Positions 1 to 7,179 of a stretch of 11,999 bases of DNA are shown one piece after another. The stretch is from Bacteroidota bacterium (lineage in GTDB: Bacteria > Bacteroidota > Bacteroidia > Flavobacteriales > Flavobacteriaceae), in contig JAEWKB010000054.1 in the NCBI GenBank assembly GCA_023386255.1, forward strand, positions 1 through 11,999. The letters are read 5' to 3'. Below the pieces are notes generated by a model. That model had not been told where the DNA came from. It saw only the letters and a list, made by a program, of their open reading frames with translations, and did no database searches. The translations under genes were made by a program, and so were the position numbers. Every line of letters starts with the position of its first letter. Position 1 is the stretch's first letter.

Positions 1-1
1 G

Positions 2-589
2 GCCTATACAGGTAAGGTAGAACTATTTCCTTTTGGTGCCTTTGTAAAAGACGGTACTTATTTTGAGGGTGACCTTGTGCGCGAAAAAACGCCTAAGCTG
101 TTGCTGTCGGGTGCTTACCAGTTTAATGATAAGGCGCGCCGCACACAGGGACAGCTGGGTGATGACCTGTTTGAAAAACGCGACATGCAGTCGGTACTGG
201 TTGATGCTATGTTTAAGTATCAGGGATGGGCAGCTATGGCAGCCTACATGCAGCGTACCGCAAATGATCCTGTAACGTTTGATCCTGAAGATACCACCGG
301 CACACCGGATATGGAGTATGTGTTTACAGGGCATGGGTTCGATTACCAGCTTAGTTATGTTTTTCCTTCCAATTACGAAGTAATAGGCCGTTTTTCAACA
401 CAAAAAGTTCACGATGATATTCGTGCGTATGCACCCAACCAAAAGCAGTACAGCATTGGGCTTACCAAGTATGTTTGGGAGCACGCATTTAAGGCGCAGC
501 TTGAGCTTACACTGGATGATATGCATTATTTTGACGGTACATCAAAGCAAAACTGGTATGCACGCTTCCAGGTTGAAATAGGTATATAA
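2..589 (+). CDS. Phosphate-selective porin O/P-like outer-membrane protein, C-terminal part (5' truncated)
   Basis: The reading frame is open from the left edge and stops at 587-589, so the last 195 residues are seen and the start lies outside. The visible part is built of short alternating polar/aromatic stretches separated by charged turns, as in outer-membrane beta-barrels, and ends in an aromatic/hydrophobic strand (WYARFQVEIGI), the usual C-terminal strand of porins that use the BAM complex. Segments such as GFDYQLSYVFPSNYEVIGRF and the KQYSIGLTKYVW strand resemble the OprO/OprP porin family common in Bacteroidota. By family knowledge these form anion- or phosphate-selective channels, but the selectivity here cannot be judged from the C-terminus. 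No phosphate-regulon gene is visible beside it. It could also be a more general porin of the same fold. No clear terminator hairpin follows in the 53-bp gap to the next gene. Confidence 0.72.
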   Translation, partial: AYTGKVELFPFGAFVKDGTYFEGDLVREKTPKLLLSGAYQFNDKARRTQGQLGDDLFEKRDMQSVLVDAMFKYQGWAAMAAYMQRTANDPVTFDPEDTTGTPDMEYVFTGHGFDYQLSYVFPSNYEVIGRFSTQKVHDDIRAYAPNQKQYSIGLTKYVWEHAFKAQLELTLDDMHYFDGTSKQNWYARFQVEIGI

Positions 590-642
590 TTAACTTTTTA
601 TATCATTTTAAATTTTAAATTTGCTGCATATAATCTTTTGAT

Positions 643-2142
643 ATGCTTACGGCTGCCAACACAACCACCCTTAGTACCGAACTGGAAAATTACTTCCTGC
701 CATTCCGCAACAACATTGTAGGTATAGGCCAGGAGTTTGATTCTCCTTTTGGACGTAAAAAAATCGTTTACACCGACTGGACTGCCAGCGGGAGGCTTTA
801 CCGCCCGATAGAGGAGAAGCTGCTGAATGATTTCGGGCCTTTTGTAGCCAACACACATACCGAAACTACCGTGTCGGGCACTGCAATGACCACGGCATAT
901 CATGAAGCAAGGCACATTATAAAGCATCATGTGAACGCTGGTGATGAAGATGTACTTATTACGGACGGTTCAGGAATGACAGGGGTTATAAATAAGTTCC
1001 AGAGGATACTGGGGCTTAAAGTGCCCGAAAACCTGCGCCGGTTTACCAATATACCTGTGGAAAAGAAGCCTGTAGTGTTTGTTACCCACATGGAGCACCA
1101 CTCAAACCAAACGTCCTGGCTTGAAACCATTGCCAAAGTGGTAGTTATACCTGCCTGCCCGCAGGGTCTTGTGTGCCTGGACAGCTTCAGGCAGCTGGTT
1201 GAGGAGCACAAAGATTATACACTTAAAATAGCATCGGTTACAGCATGCTCAAATGTTACGGGTATTAAAACACCTTACTATGAAGTAGCTAAAATAATAC
1301 ATCAATACAACGGCGTCTGTTTTGTAGATTTCGCCTGCTCAGGGCCTTATGTTGATATTGATATGCACCCGGCAGATAAAGAGGCTTACCTCGATGCTAT
1401 ATTCCTTTCTCCGCATAAATTCCTGGGCGGCCCCGGGACATCGGGAGTTTTGATCTTCAACAAAAAGTTGTACAATAACATGGTTCCCGACCATCCCGGC
1501 GGGGGAACCGTAAGCTGGACAAATCCTTGGGGCGAACACAAATACATTGATAATATAGAGGAGCGTGAAGATGGCGGTACACCGGGCTTCCTTCAGGTAA
1601 TTAAGACAGCCCTGGCGATAAAGCTGAAGGAGCAGATGGGTGTGGAAAATATTCTGAATCGTGAGAAAGAGATTGTAGATTACATTTTTGCTGAACTGAA
1701 AGATGTACCTAACATAAACATACTGGCGCCACAGCACCAAAACAGGCTCGGTGTAATATCATTTTATATAGATGACCTTCATTTTAACCTGGGCGTAAAG
1801 CTGCTTAACGACCGCTTTGGCATACAAACCCGCGGCGGGTGCAGCTGTGCCGGTACATACGGGCATTACCTGCTTCATGTGGATGAAGAGAAATCACATT
1901 ACCTGACCGATCTTATTTCCTGTGGCGACCTGATACAGAAACCGGGCTGGATACGCATGTCAATTCACCCCACTACCACCAATGCCGAGATACAGTTTGT
2001 ATGCGAAAGCATAAAAGCACTGGCACAGAATCATGAAGAATGGGCTAAAGATTATACTTATGTATCTTCTTCCAACGAATTCAGGCATGTAAACGCAAAG
2101 CCTGTAGAGAGCGAAATGGTTAAGGAGTGGTTTCGCCTATAA
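643..2142 (+). CDS. Class V aminotransferase-fold PLP enzyme, cysteine desulfurase/selenocysteine lyase type
   Basis: A 499-residue fold-type I PLP enzyme. The cofactor site is readable: THMEHHSN at residues 148-155 (His stacking on the PLP ring), VDFA with Asp229 (pyridine nitrogen contact), and SPHK with Lys259 as the Schiff-base lysine, followed by a glycine-rich GGPGTSG. Near residues 397-404 is RGGCSCAG, where SufS/CsdA-type enzymes carry the persulfide-forming cysteine; here two cysteines (400 and 402) form a CxC. The length exceeds that of SufS (about 400 residues), with extra sequence after the cysteine loop. The family transfers sulfur or selenium from cysteine/selenocysteine, but the subgroup here is not SufS or IscS by motif, so the substrate is open. 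No suf or isc genes adjoin. The start at 643 is the first ATG, and the coding pattern begins there. Its 3' end overlaps the opposing acyltransferase gene by 23 bp. Confidence 0.88.
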   Translation: MLTAANTTTLSTELENYFLPFRNNIVGIGQEFDSPFGRKKIVYTDWTASGRLYRPIEEKLLNDFGPFVANTHTETTVSGTAMTTAYHEARHIIKHHVNAGDEDVLITDGSGMTGVINKFQRILGLKVPENLRRFTNIPVEKKPVVFVTHMEHHSNQTSWLETIAKVVVIPACPQGLVCLDSFRQLVEEHKDYTLKIASVTACSNVTGIKTPYYEVAKIIHQYNGVCFVDFACSGPYVDIDMHPADKEAYLDAIFLSPHKFLGGPGTSGVLIFNKKLYNNMVPDHPGGGTVSWTNPWGEHKYIDNIEEREDGGTPGFLQVIKTALAIKLKEQMGVENILNREKEIVDYIFAELKDVPNINILAPQHQNRLGVISFYIDDLHFNLGVKLLNDRFGIQTRGGCSCAGTYGHYLLHVDEEKSHYLTDLISCGDLIQKPGWIRMSIHPTTTNAEIQFVCESIKALAQNHEEWAKDYTYVSSSNEFRHVNAKPVESEMVKEWFRL

Positions 2143-3025
2143 CAGGCGGGTCGTTCCTGCGGTGTTTAAAGCGCTTGTGCGTCCATAAATAATATTCAGG
2201 GGCTTCCAGTATCTGTTCCTCCAAAAGGCGCAGGAAACGGTCTGTAATTTCAAAATTCGGTGTTTCCTGTGGGTTGCCTTCAAAAGGGATAAACTTTGCA
2301 GTATAATACCCACGTTTTATTTTGGTATTCTTCACATAAAGTACATTCATATCTAGCTTTTTTGCCAGCAATTCCGCACCCGCATGCACAGGTACTTCCA
2401 TGCCAAAAAGCATTCCCCAATACGGTACGCGGTATATTTTAGGTGATTGGTCGCTTAAAAAGCCATAGCAGCCTAAAATGCCTTTCTTCTTATTATCTTT
2501 CATTACGCCAACACTTTCCTTAGTGTCAATAAGCGTAGCATCAAACCTCCCGCGTATGTCCCGTACCATCTTATCAAAATAGGGGTTACGTATCTTTTTA
2601 TAAATACCATAGCCCTTATGGCTTTTAAAGTACAGGTTCATGGTAAGCAGCCATTCATAACCCCCAAAATGGGTAATCATTACCGCTATGCTTTTGCCTT
2701 TCTGCTCATATTCATGCAATACGTCAAGGTTTTCAAATACAAACCTTTTTTTCATTTCCTTTTCAGATATGGTCATCATCTTAATCATCTCAAGGAAATT
2801 ATCGCAAAAATGATGATAAAACTTCTTCTCTATTTTTTTACGCTCAGCGAAAGACAGGTGTGGCAATGTCAGGGCCAGGTTAAGCCTCACAGTGCTTTTT
2901 CTGTATCCTATAATCCTGTAAACCAGTGCGTAAAATAAATCAGAAAATATATACATCAGCCTGAATGGCAGAATGGAAACAAGAAGAAGTATAGGGTAAG
3001 CTACAATAAAAGCTAAAAATCGCAT
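2120..3025 (-). CDS. Lipid A/lysophospholipid acyltransferase family protein (LpxL/HtrB type)
   Basis: A 301-residue membrane-associated acyltransferase. An N-terminal hydrophobic segment (about residues 3-20) should anchor it to the inner membrane. The active-site HX4D/E motif is present as His119-FGGY-Glu124. Further family blocks are SDQSP at 191-195 and GMEVPVHAGAELLAKK at 208-223, all in the order seen in LpxL/LpxM-type enzymes. These transfer acyl chains to lipid A precursors at the cytoplasmic face; in Bacteroidota related paralogues may act on other lipids, so the acceptor is inferred only at family level. The length is normal for the family. It is convergent with and overlaps the PLP enzyme gene and is divergent from the rhomboid gene across a 111-bp gap. 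A -7-like element (TATCTTTG) lies 14 bp upstream of the start. Confidence 0.9.
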   Translation of the reverse strand: MRFLAFIVAYPILLLVSILPFRLMYIFSDLFYALVYRIIGYRKSTVRLNLALTLPHLSFAERKKIEKKFYHHFCDNFLEMIKMMTISEKEMKKRFVFENLDVLHEYEQKGKSIAVMITHFGGYEWLLTMNLYFKSHKGYGIYKKIRNPYFDKMVRDIRGRFDATLIDTKESVGVMKDNKKKGILGCYGFLSDQSPKIYRVPYWGMLFGMEVPVHAGAELLAKKLDMNVLYVKNTKIKRGYYTAKFIPFEGNPQETPNFEITDRFLRLLEEQILEAPEYYLWTHKRFKHRRNDPPVIGETTP

Positions 3026-3039
3026 CCTTAAAATTTTTA

Positions 3040-3047
3040 CAAAGATA
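3040..3047 (-). promoter_or_regulatory. Candidate Bacteroidota -7 element for the acyltransferase gene
   Basis: On the minus strand the sequence reads TATCTTTG, an exact match to the Bacteroidota -7 consensus TAnnTTTG, 14 bp before the ATG at 3025. No TTG/TTTG -33 element is seen at the usual spacing, so the call rests on the -7 box and its position; the leader would be very short. Confidence 0.4.
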
Positions 3048-3136
3048 CTTTTTATTGTGAATTATAGTTTTTGTAATTGAACAGCCGGTAAAAGTAAGGA
3101 TACGTTTACGTAAATTTACAATGTTTAAATATAGTT

Positions 3137-3781
3137 ATGAGTATAGATTTGATAGTGATGGTGCTTATCGGCATCAATGTTTTGGTAAGTTATAAAGGCT
3201 TTAATGATATGGCGTTCTTCAGGAAATATGAGTTTCATATAGGCAGCATAAGGGCAGGGGAGCAGTACAGGATGTTTACATCGGCATTCCTGCATGCCGA
3301 TTTTACGCACCTCATTTTCAATATGCTCACGCTGTACTTTTTTGCGCCGGTTGTTATTGCTTTGATGGGTGTGCTTCCGTTCCTGCTGGTCTATATCGGC
3401 AGCCTTATATGTGGGAGCCTCCTTACATTATATTTCCATAAAAATGATTACTCCTACAGGGCTATCGGTGCTTCGGGCGCTATTACCGGAGTTCTGTATT
3501 CAGCTATACTTTTAAACCCTGACATGACGCTGGGGCTGTACTTCATAATTCCGGTACCTGCTTATATTTTTGGTATTGGTTACCTGTTATTTTCTATCTA
3601 TGGCATGAAAGCAAAGAGGGACAATATTGGGCACACTGCCCACTTTGGCGGTGCTATCGGCGGATATATAATTACACTCTCACGTATGCCTTCTATGCTT
3701 TATGATAACACACTGATGGTGATACTGTTGCTTATCCCGATTGTTATTTTGTTTATCCTTGAAAGGACAGGAAAGCTTTAG
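3137..3781 (+). CDS. Rhomboid family intramembrane serine protease
   Basis: A 214-residue, strongly hydrophobic protein with about six membrane spans, as expected for a minimal bacterial rhomboid. Catalytic features are all visible: GASG with the nucleophile Ser113, AHFGG with the partner His169 followed by the GxxxG-like GGAIGG helix packing motif, and the early HxxxN block (His58, Asn62) that contributes to the oxyanion hole. Family knowledge: rhomboids cleave single-pass membrane proteins within the bilayer; the substrate here is unknown. An ATG at 3121 stops after a few codons, so 3137 is the start. The gene is divergent from the acyltransferase and followed 57 bp later by the SIMPL-domain gene in the same direction. 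An inactive homologue is unlikely because all active-site residues are present. Confidence 0.93.
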   Translation: MSIDLIVMVLIGINVLVSYKGFNDMAFFRKYEFHIGSIRAGEQYRMFTSAFLHADFTHLIFNMLTLYFFAPVVIALMGVLPFLLVYIGSLICGSLLTLYFHKNDYSYRAIGASGAITGVLYSAILLNPDMTLGLYFIIPVPAYIFGIGYLLFSIYGMKAKRDNIGHTAHFGGAIGGYIITLSRMPSMLYDNTLMVILLLIPIVILFILERTGKL

Positions 3782-3838
3782 GGCTTACAAAACTGGCACA
3801 CATTTTGGAATTCTTACAGAAATTAAATACAAATTACC

Positions 3839-4528
3839 ATGAAAAAAATTGCTCTAGTATTGGTTGTGCTGATTAGCGGATTAGCCAACGCACAAGTTGT
3901 AACCGAAAGAATGCAGCCGCAGATAAATGTATCGGGCGAAGGAAAAGTAAAAGTAACCCCTGACCAGGCTGTTATAACCATTGGCGTAGAAAATGTGGGC
4001 GCCGATGCTGCTACCGTGAAGAAGAAAAATGACACGGCTATAGACGGGATCCTGAAATACCTAAAAAGCAGCGGCATACCTGCAGCAGATTACCAGACAA
4101 AGCGTGTATACCTGAACAGGAACTATGACTACGACAAAAAGAAATATAATTATGTAGCGCAGCAAACCATTGTTATTAACCTGAAAGACCTTAGCAAGTA
4201 TGATACGCTTATGATGGGTGTGGTTGATGCCGGTGCTAACACAATAAACGGAGTGGAATTTAAAACATCTAAACTGGCACAATATGAAAGCGAAGCCCGC
4301 ACCAAAGCCATACAGCAGGCAAGGCTTAAAGCTAATGATTATGCCGCAGCATTAGGTCAGAAAGCAGGCAAAGCCATTGTAGTGACCGATAACACCCAAA
4401 CCTATTATCCTGTAGCTATGCAGTCTATGAGGATGGAAGCTAAGTCGGCCGATATGCCAAGAGAAACGCTTGCAGTGGGAGAAATTGAAGTTACTGCCAA
4501 TGTAACTGTAAGCTTTGTATTAGAATAA
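3839..4528 (+). CDS. Secreted SIMPL domain (DUF541, YggE-like) protein
   Basis: A 229-residue protein starting with a Sec signal peptide: two lysines, a hydrophobic core, and a likely signal peptidase I site after ANA (residues 16-18) before Gln19. The mature part opens with PQINVSGEGKVKVTPDQAVITIGVE, the typical start of SIMPL/DUF541 proteins (YggE in E. coli), and carries the family's long central helix rich in Ala, Lys and Gln (about residues 140-180). It should therefore be periplasmic, or surface-exposed if processed further; no lipobox cysteine is present. YggE-like proteins have been linked to oxidative-stress tolerance, but a biochemical activity is not established. The gene starts 57 bp after the rhomboid gene and ends just before a strong terminator, so the two may share a transcript. 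Confidence 0.9.
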   Translation: MKKIALVLVVLISGLANAQVVTERMQPQINVSGEGKVKVTPDQAVITIGVENVGADAATVKKKNDTAIDGILKYLKSSGIPAADYQTKRVYLNRNYDYDKKKYNYVAQQTIVINLKDLSKYDTLMMGVVDAGANTINGVEFKTSKLAQYESEARTKAIQQARLKANDYAAALGQKAGKAIVVTDNTQTYYPVAMQSMRMEAKSADMPRETLAVGEIEVTANVTVSFVLE

Positions 4529-4549
4529 TAAGAGAACCATGATTAAGAG

Positions 4550-4575
4550 AGCCCTGCAATTTGCAGGGCTTTTTG
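4550..4575 (+). terminator. Rho-independent terminator after the SIMPL gene
   Basis: AGCCCTGC (4550-4557) and GCAGGGCT (4563-4570) form a perfect 8-bp GC-rich stem with a 5-base AATTT loop, followed immediately by a T run (4570-4574). It lies 21 bp after the stop codon of the SIMPL gene. Confidence 0.9.
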
Positions 4576-4628
4576 TTTATAAAGAAACTTTAACCTTATT
4601 TTTAAACTATTGCTTTTGGCGCTTTGTA

Positions 4629-4647
4629 ATTTTAAGACACTTAAAAT
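4629..4647. promoter_or_regulatory. Palindromic operator-like site upstream of the Tat-type SDR gene
   Basis: ATTTTAAG and CTTAAAAT are perfect inverted arms of 8 bp around a central ACA. The site ends 9 bp before the ATG at 4657. It is AT-rich and has no T run after it, so it looks like a protein-binding site or a leader hairpin rather than a terminator. The binding factor is unknown. Confidence 0.45.
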
Positions 4648-4656
4648 CTTATAATT

Positions 4657-5658
4657 ATGAGCAAAGATACCATGAGCCGCCGTGAGGCACTGGCAGGAAT
4701 GGGAGCCGTTCTGGCTACTGTGGCTGTAAACCCGGTTTTAGCGGGTGAAACAGGTGGTGCAGATGATTTTTCTGCAAACATACCTGAAGACCCAACGACA
4801 AAATATCCACGCCCTCCTTTTAAAGGACAGTCTCAGCCATGGCCGGGGCTTGCAGGCAAGATGGACCCCAAGCCCGACCACGGTGAAAAGAGCTATAAAG
4901 GCTCAGGCAGGCTTAAAGGCCGCAAGGCGCTGATAACAGGTGGCGACTCCGGTATGGGCCGTGCAGCAGCTATTGCCTATGCAAGGGAAGGCGCCGATGT
5001 AGCCATTAATTATTATCCTACAGAAGAAGAGGATGCACGTGAGGTTATCGCGCTTATTAAGGCAGAAGGCAGGAAAGCTGTTGCCATTCCCGGCGACCTG
5101 CGCGATGAGGCTTTCTGTACGCGTTTAGTTAACGATGCCGTTAAAGCTTTAGGCGGACTTGATATTGTGGTTAACAATGCGGCAAGGCAGCAAACGCACG
5201 AATCGGTGCTTGATATATCTACGGCCGACTTTGATGCCACCATGAAAACCAATATTTATGCTCCGTTCTGGATAATTAAGGCTGCCCTGCCGTATTTAAA
5301 ACCGGGTGCATCAATAATAGGGACTACTTCTGAACAATCCTATGACCCTTCAGCCGAGCTTTATGACTATGCGCAGACAAAAGCCGCTACCACCAATTAT
5401 GTAAAGTCACTGGCTAAGCAGCTGGGACCAAAAGGTATAAGGGTTAACGGCGTTGCACCGGGGCCAATCTGGACGCCGTTGCAGGTAAGCGGCGGTGCCA
5501 CGCAGGAGAAGCTGAAGCAATTTGGCGGCGATACACCTCTTGGCAGGCCGGGGCAGCCGGTAGAGCTTGCCTCTATTTATGTGCAGCTTGCCGCTAATGA
5601 TGCAAGTTTTTCTACAGGTCAGATATATGGTGCCAGCGGGGGCTCAGGTAATCCGTAA
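4657..5658 (+). CDS. SDR family oxidoreductase with twin-arginine type N-terminus (YghA-like)
   Basis: A 333-residue short-chain dehydrogenase. Residues 7-31 read SRREALAG followed by an Ala/Val-rich hydrophobic stretch ending near VLAGE, which fits a twin-arginine signal and would send the folded enzyme to the periplasm. Then comes a proline-rich linker (KYPRPPFKGQSQPWPG; MDPKPDHGEKSYKGSGRL) shared with the E. coli YghA / Bacillus YhxC-type group. The Rossmann domain has TGGDSGMG (residues 94-101) for NAD(P), an NNAA block, KTN, catalytic Ser225 and Tyr238-xxx-Lys242, with the usual 13-residue Ser-Tyr spacing. It ends in GQIYGASGG, typical of the group. Reaction: NAD(P)-dependent carbonyl/alcohol conversion, substrate unknown. 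A SnoaL-like gene follows 6 bp after the stop. The later in-frame Met6 would still leave the RR pair, so the Tat reading does not depend on the start chosen. Confidence 0.93.
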   Translation: MSKDTMSRREALAGMGAVLATVAVNPVLAGETGGADDFSANIPEDPTTKYPRPPFKGQSQPWPGLAGKMDPKPDHGEKSYKGSGRLKGRKALITGGDSGMGRAAAIAYAREGADVAINYYPTEEEDAREVIALIKAEGRKAVAIPGDLRDEAFCTRLVNDAVKALGGLDIVVNNAARQQTHESVLDISTADFDATMKTNIYAPFWIIKAALPYLKPGASIIGTTSEQSYDPSAELYDYAQTKAATTNYVKSLAKQLGPKGIRVNGVAPGPIWTPLQVSGGATQEKLKQFGGDTPLGRPGQPVELASIYVQLAANDASFSTGQIYGASGGSGNP

Positions 5659-5664
5659 TTTATT

Positions 5665-6015
5665 ATGGAAAATACTAACAAAGCAATATTGCAAAAAGCT
5701 AATGCTGCAATTGCAGTAGGAGATTATGAAGGGTTCCTTTCCTACTGTACTGAGGAAACGGAATGGGTATTTGTTGGGGAGCAGACCCTAAAAGGTAAGG
5801 GAGCAGTAAGACAATATATGGCAGAGGCCTATAAGGAACCGCCAAAATTTGTGGTTGATAACCTTATTGCCGAAGATGATTATGTAATTGCTACCGGCAC
5901 GATTACAGTACAGGATGGAGTCGGAAGGGAAGAGGATTATATGTACTGCGATATCTGGCATTTTAAGAACGGCAAAATGGATAAGTTGAAGGCATTCGTT
6001 ATAAAGCCGCATTAA
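5665..6015 (+). CDS. SnoaL-like / nuclear transport factor 2 (NTF2) fold protein
   Basis: A 116-residue protein with the NTF2-like layout: N-terminal helix (NKAILQKANAAIAVGDYEGFLSYC), then TEETEWVFVGEQTLKGKGAVRQYM and a curved-sheet half ending in DIWHFKNGKMDKLKAFVI, all hallmarks of SnoaL-like domains. These form a cone-shaped pocket used by ester cyclases, isomerases and binding proteins, but many small members have no assigned function and none can be assigned here. No signal peptide is seen, so it should be cytoplasmic. It begins 6 bp after the stop of the Tat-type SDR gene, which strongly suggests co-transcription. If the SDR is exported, the two partners would work in different compartments, which argues against a stable complex. 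Confidence 0.83.
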   Translation: MENTNKAILQKANAAIAVGDYEGFLSYCTEETEWVFVGEQTLKGKGAVRQYMAEAYKEPPKFVVDNLIAEDDYVIATGTITVQDGVGREEDYMYCDIWHFKNGKMDKLKAFVIKPH

Positions 6016-6069
6016 TATTATGGCTGTATGTAAAGCAGGAAATTTTCCGCAATTAATTAGTCTTAATTC

Positions 6070-6099
6070 TTTGGGTAATGCGTTTAATTAATATTTTTG
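6070..6099 (+). promoter_or_regulatory. Bacteroidota-type promoter of the DUF808 gene
   Basis: TTTG (6070-6073) and TATTTTTG (6092-6099) match the Bacteroidota -33 TTTG and -7 TAnnTTTG elements exactly with an 18-bp spacer. The -7 box lies 23 bp before the ATG at 6123, giving a short leader. This is the best promoter match in the window and supports a primary-sigma-type promoter in this lineage. Confidence 0.7.
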
Positions 6100-6122
6100 C
6101 GCACCAATATAATCAATAGTAA

Positions 6123-6992
6123 ATGGCTTCAGGATTTTTTGCAGTATTAGATGATATAGCTGCGCTTATGGACGACATAGCGGTTACAAGTAAATTGGCA
6201 ACACGTAAAACAGCAGGTATTTTAGGCGATGACCTTGCCGTTAATGCCGAGAAAGCTACCGGTTTTTTGGCTTCGCGCGAAATTCCTGTACTTTGGGCTA
6301 TAACAAAAGGATCGTTTATTAACAAAGTAATTATTGTGCCGGTTGCATTACTGCTTAATGCTTTTCTTCCTATAGCTGTAATTATCATATTAATGCTGGG
6401 AGGAGCGTATCTGGCCTATGAAGGTGTTGAGAAAATTATTGAATTTTTCTTTCACCGGCAAAAAACAGGGCATGAGGTAATAGAAGAAACAAAAGAAAAT
6501 CCGGCAGATGTTGAAAAGGCTAAAATAAGGTCGGCAATAGCCACAGATTTTATACTTTCAATAGAAATTGTAATTATAGCATTGGGTACCGTACTGCACG
6601 AGCCAACTACTATACAGATACTAACCGTGTCAATTGTAGCTATTATTGCGACTGTAGGTGTCTATGGCATTGTAGCGCTAATTGTACGGATGGATGATGC
6701 GGGGTACAAGCTTATTAAAAAATCAGGCGATAAGGGATTTTTAGCCGCAGTGGGCAATGTACTGGTTAAAGCACTACCAATAGTAATTAAGCTATTGGCT
6801 GTGGTGGGTACAATAGCCCTTATTTTGGTAGCGGGTGGTATCTTTGTGCATAATATTGAGTATTTGCACCACATTCTTCCAACGTGGCCTGCCACCGTAA
6901 AAGATTTTTTGGCAGGACTGGCCGTGGGATTAGTTGCGGTAGCCCTTGTAGCAGCAGGGAAATATATAGTAAAGGCTTTTAAAAGAAGATAG
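6123..6992 (+). CDS. DUF808 family inner-membrane protein (YedI-like)
   Basis: A 289-residue membrane protein. The N-terminus (MASGFFAVLDDIAALMDDIA, then KTAGILGDDLAVNAEKATGF) is nearly diagnostic of the DUF808/YedI family, followed by the conserved IPVLWAITKGSFINKVIIVPVALL, then LMLGGAYLAYEGVEKI. Several further hydrophobic segments follow (about residues 140-160, 163-185, 220-245 and 260-280), so it should be a polytopic inner-membrane protein with a short basic C-terminal tail (KAFKRR). Length is close to E. coli YedI (about 305). The molecular function of the family is not established. It has its own promoter at 6070-6099 and a terminator at 7015-7042, so it is probably a single-gene unit although it follows the SDR/SnoaL pair. 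Confidence 0.93.
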   Translation: MASGFFAVLDDIAALMDDIAVTSKLATRKTAGILGDDLAVNAEKATGFLASREIPVLWAITKGSFINKVIIVPVALLLNAFLPIAVIIILMLGGAYLAYEGVEKIIEFFFHRQKTGHEVIEETKENPADVEKAKIRSAIATDFILSIEIVIIALGTVLHEPTTIQILTVSIVAIIATVGVYGIVALIVRMDDAGYKLIKKSGDKGFLAAVGNVLVKALPIVIKLLAVVGTIALILVAGGIFVHNIEYLHHILPTWPATVKDFLAGLAVGLVAVALVAAGKYIVKAFKRR

Positions 6993-7014
6993 AATACTTA
7001 TTCAGCAGTAATAG

Positions 7015-7042
7015 AAACCCTGGTATTGCACCGGGGTTTTTT
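7015..7042 (+). terminator. Rho-independent terminator after the DUF808 gene
   Basis: AAACCCTGGT (7015-7024) pairs with ACCGGGGTTT (7030-7039) in a 10-bp stem with one T-G wobble and a 5-base ATTGC loop; a run of six T (7037-7042) follows. It starts 22 bp after the stop codon. Confidence 0.85.
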
Positions 7043-7179
7043 ATTATACTATACAACATAATTCAAGAGGGACAAAACTATAAGCTATGAGAAATCCATT
7101 GCAAAAATTTTATGTATTTTAGATATGAGTTCAACAGTAGGTTTAAAACGCACTGATAACGTTTTTTAAATATAACAAG

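Noticed and set aside
598..930. Minus-strand 110-codon open frame opposite the start of the PLP enzyme gene
   Set aside because: It lies antisense to a well-supported gene, and its translation is Cys/Arg-rich without any domain pattern.
1339..1740. Minus-strand 133-codon open frame within the PLP enzyme gene
   Set aside because: Shadow of the PLP enzyme coding sequence; no recognisable motif.
2618..2938. Plus-strand 106-codon open frame opposite the acyltransferase gene
   Set aside because: Antisense to a gene with an intact HX4E active site; its composition is low-complexity Phe/Lys/His.
7125..7169. 14-codon open frame ending 10 bp before the flavin reductase-like gene, possible leader peptide
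   Set aside because: No attenuator-like hairpin, no runs of one amino acid codon and no comparative support; such short frames are expected by chance.
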